A stretch of 64,000 nucleotides of DNA from Megalopta genalis (lineage: Eukaryota; Arthropoda; Insecta; Hymenoptera; Halictidae). The notes below the pieces were generated by a model. It was not told where the DNA came from and searched no databases. It was given only the letters and a program-made list of their open reading frames with translations. This document shows positions 59,221 through 64,000 of the stretch, piece after piece (position 1 is the stretch's first letter; each line of letters begins with the position of its first letter). The DNA lies in assembly GCF_051020955.1 (NCBI RefSeq), contig NC_135019.1:13227501-13291500 (forward strand). Reading direction: 5' to 3'. Both the position numbers and the translations under genes were made by a program.

Positions 59221-61138
59221 ACAGAAAGCTAAAAAAATATGTCTTATCGTTTCGATATCGAACGTTGAATATCGATTGTTGATACTCTAGTTTACCCGGA
59301 TAAAACTTATAAGCGAAAATAGTGTAAGAGAATGTACATGCGATAAATCTCATTAACTAGACTGCGGATTTATGAGAAAAATGCGTAGATCGAATCGAAA
59401 ACGGTGAACAGATTTAAAGAATTTAACGATACTGTTGTATTATGTTCGACTCGTTAAAATTATTGAGGAAGGAAATAAATGTTTGCGAAGTTCTTGCATC
59501 CTGCAGTCAATCGCGGACAACTTTTATTTTACATAAGGATCCATAATCTGCTTATTATATTTGTTATATATGAAATGAAAATTGTCAAATTAATAGGATA
59601 TCTTGTGTTTTTGTTCCTGATGTATTAGGTGTAAAAATGCATTCGGTGGCTTTGATACTAAACGATTTATAATTCTGGTTTGAATGTGAATAATGTAAAT
59701 AATTATAATTCGTCATTTTATAATGTTTAAGTGACGACACTTATGGTTACGGAGCATCTGACAAGTACGTAGTCGGAACAAATATTATTAGTAATTAAAT
59801 AGATTAGGATCACGGTAAGAAGGAAAGGTGGCCCGATTACGATTACCTCGTCGCAAAATTTCTGCGACGCTAAAAGTTTACTTTGACGAGAGTTTCCATC
59901 CTAATGTGACTTATTAATCTGATTTATTTCGATCAAATATATTTATGAGTTATTTATTCAATTTACATGTACGGCAAATGTTACAATAACACTTGCTAAA
60001 AATCAGAATAAATGTCTTATTGTTACTTTTATAAACTAATATAAAACAGCTGTTTCTTGTGCTCCGTAAATTTAATGTTAACATATACGAAGTTCTAAAC
60101 ATTCGAAGAGGTGCAAAAAACGAATTCATTGCATCGAAATCGACATTACTTTTCAAGATGGGTCAATGTCATCGAAAATAATGGAGACTATTTCGAAGAA
60201 TAACAGTGGCATGATTACTTTATAAATTAGTACTAAATTTGCTGCTAAAAAGCACCGAATTAATTTTTACACCTGATACATTATGTAACAAAAGTACACG
60301 GAATTTCGCGTTTCAACGTCCCGTGTATCGAAACACACAATTTGTTGTATTTACGTAGGCGTCACGGTCTTCAGTTGTGACGCTGAGTTCGATCGCGATC
60401 CATCAATCATTGTGTTTACAGTAAGAATACAAAAAAGGTTGACCGTACGGCTGGCGGCTACGCTTGTTCAATGTTTGTGTCAGTCGAATTGTAAACAGAT
60501 TAGCACTAAGCGTAGCCGGTAGACGTACAGTTGAAGCAGAATGTTTTAGTATAATATAAATATAGATAATATAATATAGATAATATAATATAATATAAAT
60601 ATATAGATAAATATAAATATAGATCTTATAAATATAAATTTGGATAAAAATATCAATTATAGATCATAAAATATAGATCTCTTGGACAGTCTTCGTTTAC
60701 AACAGCTGTTCGTGTCAATCGACTTCCAAGTGTGTTCTGCGATTTTTACAATGGAAAAGGCTGACGAGCGAAGAATTTGTCTCAATGTCTGCATTTGTAT
60801 TTCTAACGTCGATCTCACATCATAACTGGTGTGATGCGACATGGGTTCACGAGTGCGACATGCGAACAAGTCAACGATCTACGGAATATCGCTCAAAAGT
60901 CAAGTTCAATTGTTTTCTTTAATTTTGGTGGTGTTATTCATTCGAAATTCCTTCTGAATGGACACGTGGTTAACAAAAAATATTATTTGAGTGTTACGAA
61001 TAAACTGCGGATTTCGTGCGTTCATGAGAAAACTAAGTAGAGCAAATGTAAAATAGAGAAACCATTTAAAGAATGTAGAATTACTATTGTATTATTTTCG
61101 ATTCGTTAAAATCGTTCGGAAAAGAAACATGTATGTAT
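59221..61138. other. AT-rich spacer
   Basis: No gene. The segment around 59,340-59,490 resembles 61,000-61,130 (shared ATTTAAAGAATKTA, TTGTATTAT and CGTTAAAAT blocks), suggesting an old duplication. An AT/ATAGATA run lies at ~60,548-60,640. Confidence 0.45.
60443..60530. other. Predicted ~88-nt hairpin
   Basis: GTACGGCTGGCGGCTACGCTT (60445 on) pairs with AAGCGTAGCCGGTAGACGTA, which ends at 60526: 17 or more of 21 positions match. The loop is ~40 nt, with possible further pairing of TGTTT and AAACA. Size and shape fit an animal pri-miRNA, but a decayed short inverted-repeat element is also possible. I do not recognise a known microRNA. Confidence 0.4.
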
Positions 61139-61350
61139 ACTGGGTGTCCCAAAAATGTCTCGTAATCCAGAAATGGAGGGTCCCTGAGGCCATTTAAAGT
61201 AACTTTTTCCTTAGCGAAAATGCAATCCGCGGCTTCGTTTACGAGTTATTAACGAAAAACAGTGACCAATGAGAGGCGAGATCAGCTGGCGCGTGACGGC
61301 CAAGCCAATGAGCGGAACTGGGCATCGTGCGTTCGTTGGCTGGACCGTTT
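61139..61350. mobile_element. GGGTGTCCC-family element, copy 8 (truncated)
   Basis: Left end TGGGTGTCCCAAAAATGTCT (AAAATGTCTC type), then the usual TTTTTCCTTAGCGAAAATGC, ACGAGTTATTAACGAAAA, CCAATGAGAGGCGAG and GTTGGCTGGACCG. The right half is missing and sequence at 61351 starts another element. Confidence 0.82.
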
Positions 61351-61755
61351 TTATTAGACAATGGCTAAAAAATCATTGAAACGAAAAAAAGAATTAAAAA
61401 ATAATATTTTTTTAATGAATCATGTGGCTTGTATACGTGCTGAAAGTTTCATTGAAATTGCTTTACACATTATCGAGCTACAGCGACTAAAAATATGTCA
61501 AAATTACCTGTTTTTCGTTGAAATCCGTAAAGAACTGCGATTTTCACGATATTTAATCGTTCGTAATTTATAACAACATCAAGCAATTTCGATGAAATTT
61601 TCAGTATGCATACAAATTACCGAGATCAACGAAACTCATTTTGCAAATTTTCGTCGGATCAAAAAACTTGGAAAAACATAACCTTTTAGTCCCCATTTTC
61701 AATCGAATCGATCGTAATATTTTTTAAAACAATTTTTTAACCGTTGTCTAATAAA
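61351..61755. mobile_element. Inverted-repeat element abutting copy 8
   Basis: Left end TTATTAGACAATGGCTAAAA and mirror TTTTAACCGTTGTCTAATAA; about 22 of 25 terminal bases match inverted. A related end (TTTTTTAGCCATTGCCTAGG) is seen alone at ~52,662-52,681. No credible coding content. Confidence 0.6.
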
Positions 61756-62498
61756 CCGATACCTCTACTATCTCCCCCGAGAAATTTAAATCTTTCTGCT
61801 CACTTATAAAAAGCTTATTTCGTTTCAAAAGCCTGTACGAATACTTCGTACACCGACTGTATGCAATGATATTTAATAATGCTCTAGCTGGCGGCGAAGC
61901 GAATTCAACGACCCGCTGTACCGTAACCTTAAACCTTGAAATAACGCTGAAAATAATTTCGGTCACAGAAAACGGGTTCCCGGCCGAGCGTGCGGCGGAT
62001 CGTCGAAAAGAAACATCTCGTTGCTCGGAGTTTATACAAGTTTGCGTGACAAAGTAAATAAAAAGAAAAAGAAAAAAAATAGAAAAAATGGAACACCGGT
62101 ACGCAAGCCGTTCGCGAAACCGTGACGCGCGCGGTATTGAAAAGCACGCTTGTCAAATCAATCCGATGTGTAACCGGTGCCGCGGCGGCGCAACGGTTGC
62201 ATTATTGACAAAAATCCGTTACAGAATAGCTGTTCGTCGGGGGTAAACAAATATTAAATTGGCAATTACCCGGCGACGAAATCGCCGTGCATCCGAATCG
62301 GTTCGTTATTTTCGACGCGCGGGGGGCACGGGGAAACCGAGGATCGATAAAGGTCTCGTCGAATTATTCATACGCGTGCTATTCTGCCAATTAAAGGTCG
62401 ATAATTGGCTAGGCGGCTTTTTCGTTTCATTGATCTAACGTTCTCATAATAAAATCGAATGGGATCCGTTTTACAGAGACGGCGGGTAATGCCGACGA

Positions 62499-62745
62499 GA
62501 AAGAGAGAAAGAGCGAGAGAGAGCGAGGGCAAAGCCGACGAGAGAGCGAGAGAGAGAAAAAGCGAGAGAGAGAGAGAGAAAGAGCGAGTGAGAGAGAGGG
62601 GGAGAGAGCGAGAGAGAGAGAAAGAGCGAGTGAGAGAGAGGGGAGAGAGCGAGAGAGAGAAAGAGCGAGTGAGAGAGAGGAGGAGAGAGCGAGAGAGAGA
62701 AAGAGCGAGTGAGAGAGAGGGGGAGAGAGCGAGAGAGAGAGAGAT
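62499..62745. repeat. GA-rich ~40-bp minisatellite
   Basis: GAGCGAGTGAGAGAGAGG recurs at about 62582, 62624, 62663 and 62703 (spacings 42, 39, 40) inside a purine-rich run. Long open frames on both strands here (Arg/Glu-rich and Ser/Leu-rich) are products of the repeat. Confidence 0.9.
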
Positions 62746-63185
62746 AGGGTGGAGATATGAGGAGAGGCCGAGCGGGGAAGTCGAGTCACGGGGATAAAGG
62801 GAGGGAAAAGAGGCGCTCCGACCCCATCCTGCTTGTTCCGACGATAATGGAAAAGAAACAGGGTTGGAAACGGTCGATGGTCTGTTGGAACGGGGCCAAA
62901 GTCCACCGTAACCCGTCGACGAATACTTCTTTCTTCGTTTCTTCGAACTTCCTCCCGTACCCGGCTAGCTTTTTCGTATTTTTCCAGTCATGCGAGCCGC
63001 TACTGTGGCAACGGTCGGCAATGGCAACGTAGTAGTTGCCAGTCATCGCATGGGGAAACTTTTCCGCGGAAAGTCCGCGAACAGGAAGCGGTCCGTTTTC
63101 AACCGTGTTCCCTGCGGTTAATTCAGCCTTTGCCAACGATGTATTTTATTATTGTACCGACGAGCCAACGAACGAACCAACCGGC

Positions 63186-63236
63186 AAACCAACCAACCAA
63201 CGAACGAACGAACGAACGAACGAACGAACGAACGAC
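63186..63236. repeat. (AACG)n microsatellite
   Basis: About nine AACG units preceded by CCAACC/AACC variants. Confidence 0.9.
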
Positions 63237-64000
63237 TCATTCTAGACGGAAATAGCGAGGGTCCACGAAACGCAATGAAATTCGGCGAAACGAGGCCGTT
63301 GCCGAACGCGATCGTTAACCACGCGCGAAAAGAACCCGCGCGTCTCGTCGATCGACCTCTCGCCGGCTCGGCATGCACTCGCGGACAACTGTATAACCAG
63401 GCGGCTCGCTATAAATCAAAGCTATTCGGCGGTTCGCCGGTTATCGCGGAACGACCGCAAACGAATTGCGCGGGGCTTGACGGCCGCGCGATCTGTTGTA
63501 ATAAGGTATAATGCGGCGCGATTATTGTCCGATAATTGCACGCAATCCGTTTAGACAAAGTGGGCGTCGATCGGTTGATTTTACACGGTCGAAATGGCTG
63601 CGCGCGCGCGCGTCCGTTTTTCGCCTCCGTCGACCGTTATCGGACGATACGATGAATTAGAGTTCGCGCGACACACCGTTGCCCGATAAGGAGAATCAGG
63701 AACGACCGATCCCGGCGATGGAAGCGGATCTCGGGAATGAAATCTCTTTGTTTCGTAGCTGTTCCAGTGATGGCCGTCGAGAACCGAACCGGAGAGAAGT
63801 GAAACGCGGCGAAACGCGTAGGGGATGATGGTAGAGCTTGGCTCTTCGGGAAACGGTGCTACGCTTGTAGACTTGTAACTTGTAACGTTCCGATTTAATG
63901 GTGCGCGGTGACTTGATAACAGATAACGGGGCATTGGAAGATTTATGAACGTCTCGTGATGCGGATAATGTCTCACCTATTCGCCTCGGTGGCGGCCGAC

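Larger units (their letters stand above)
61756..64000. other. Right-end region, increasingly CpG-rich, no gene seen
   Basis: From ~62,100 to the edge the sequence is CpG-rich, with two tandem repeats. Frames open on both strands but none has recognisable domains or splice context. It may be the promoter side of a gene beyond the window. Confidence 0.4.

Noticed and set aside
62427..62906. 159-codon Ser/Leu-rich minus frame and Arg/Glu-rich plus frame
   Set aside because: Products of translating a GA minisatellite in either direction.
1..64000. tRNA, rRNA and CRISPR features
   Set aside because: I looked for tRNA B-box-like GGTTCGA sequences in cloverleaf context, rRNA-like blocks and direct repeats with unique spacers. 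None held up; the tandem repeats found are satellites or microsatellites.

Overview
This window looks like nuclear DNA of an insect, most likely a hymenopteran (bee, ant or wasp). The genes are spliceosomal, mostly with short GT-AG introns. The spacer is AT-rich but rich in CpG, and it carries many microsatellites and small inverted-repeat transposons. The order-level assignment is inference; the animal origin is secure from the genes.

Layout. At 3.1-3.3 kb on the minus strand is the first coding exon of an LPCAT-like acyltransferase whose remaining exons run off the left edge. It faces away from a complete five-exon plus-strand gene (5.26-6.31 kb) that I reconstruct as the 199-residue homologue of AIRIM/C1orf109, a ribosome maturation factor. 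A higher-order 31-bp satellite (7.9-8.8 kb) follows. Next is a 13-exon SLC6 neutral amino acid transporter (11.4-20.6 kb, 727 aa), whose introns hold a deleted mariner, a 29-bp satellite and several inverted-repeat elements. PRMT7 (27.3-30.3 kb, nine exons, 685 aa) and DTWD2 (30.5-31.6 kb, minus strand, five exons, 253 aa) are complete and converge tail to tail with 187 bp between stop codons. From 31.6 to 46.4 kb I find no supportable gene: it is simple repeats, CpG-rich blocks, palindromes and two tandem inverted-repeat elements. A weak, unidentified minus-strand gene model joins exons at 53.0 and 46.4 kb. An intronless, GC-rich secreted lipase/phospholipase A1-like gene lies at 56.2-57.3 kb on the minus strand. 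The right end (57.3-64 kb) is non-coding.

The most striking content is transposon structure. Eight copies of one element family with GGGTGTCCC-like ends and internal CCAAT/ATTGG motifs are scattered through the window, and some have left and right ends of different subfamilies. Several piggyBac-like short elements (TTAA targets, CCCTT-type ends) carry, or sit inside, other elements. The cleanest case is at 58.2-59.2 kb, where one arm of a long palindromic element is split by a TTAA-flanked insert while the other arm preserves the empty site.

The genes have unrelated cellular roles: phospholipid remodelling, ribosome maturation, amino acid transport, arginine methylation, tRNA modification and lipid hydrolysis. 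I see no operon-like logic. All exon joins were made by eye from GT-AG signals, reading-frame phase and family similarity recalled from memory; no alignment was run.
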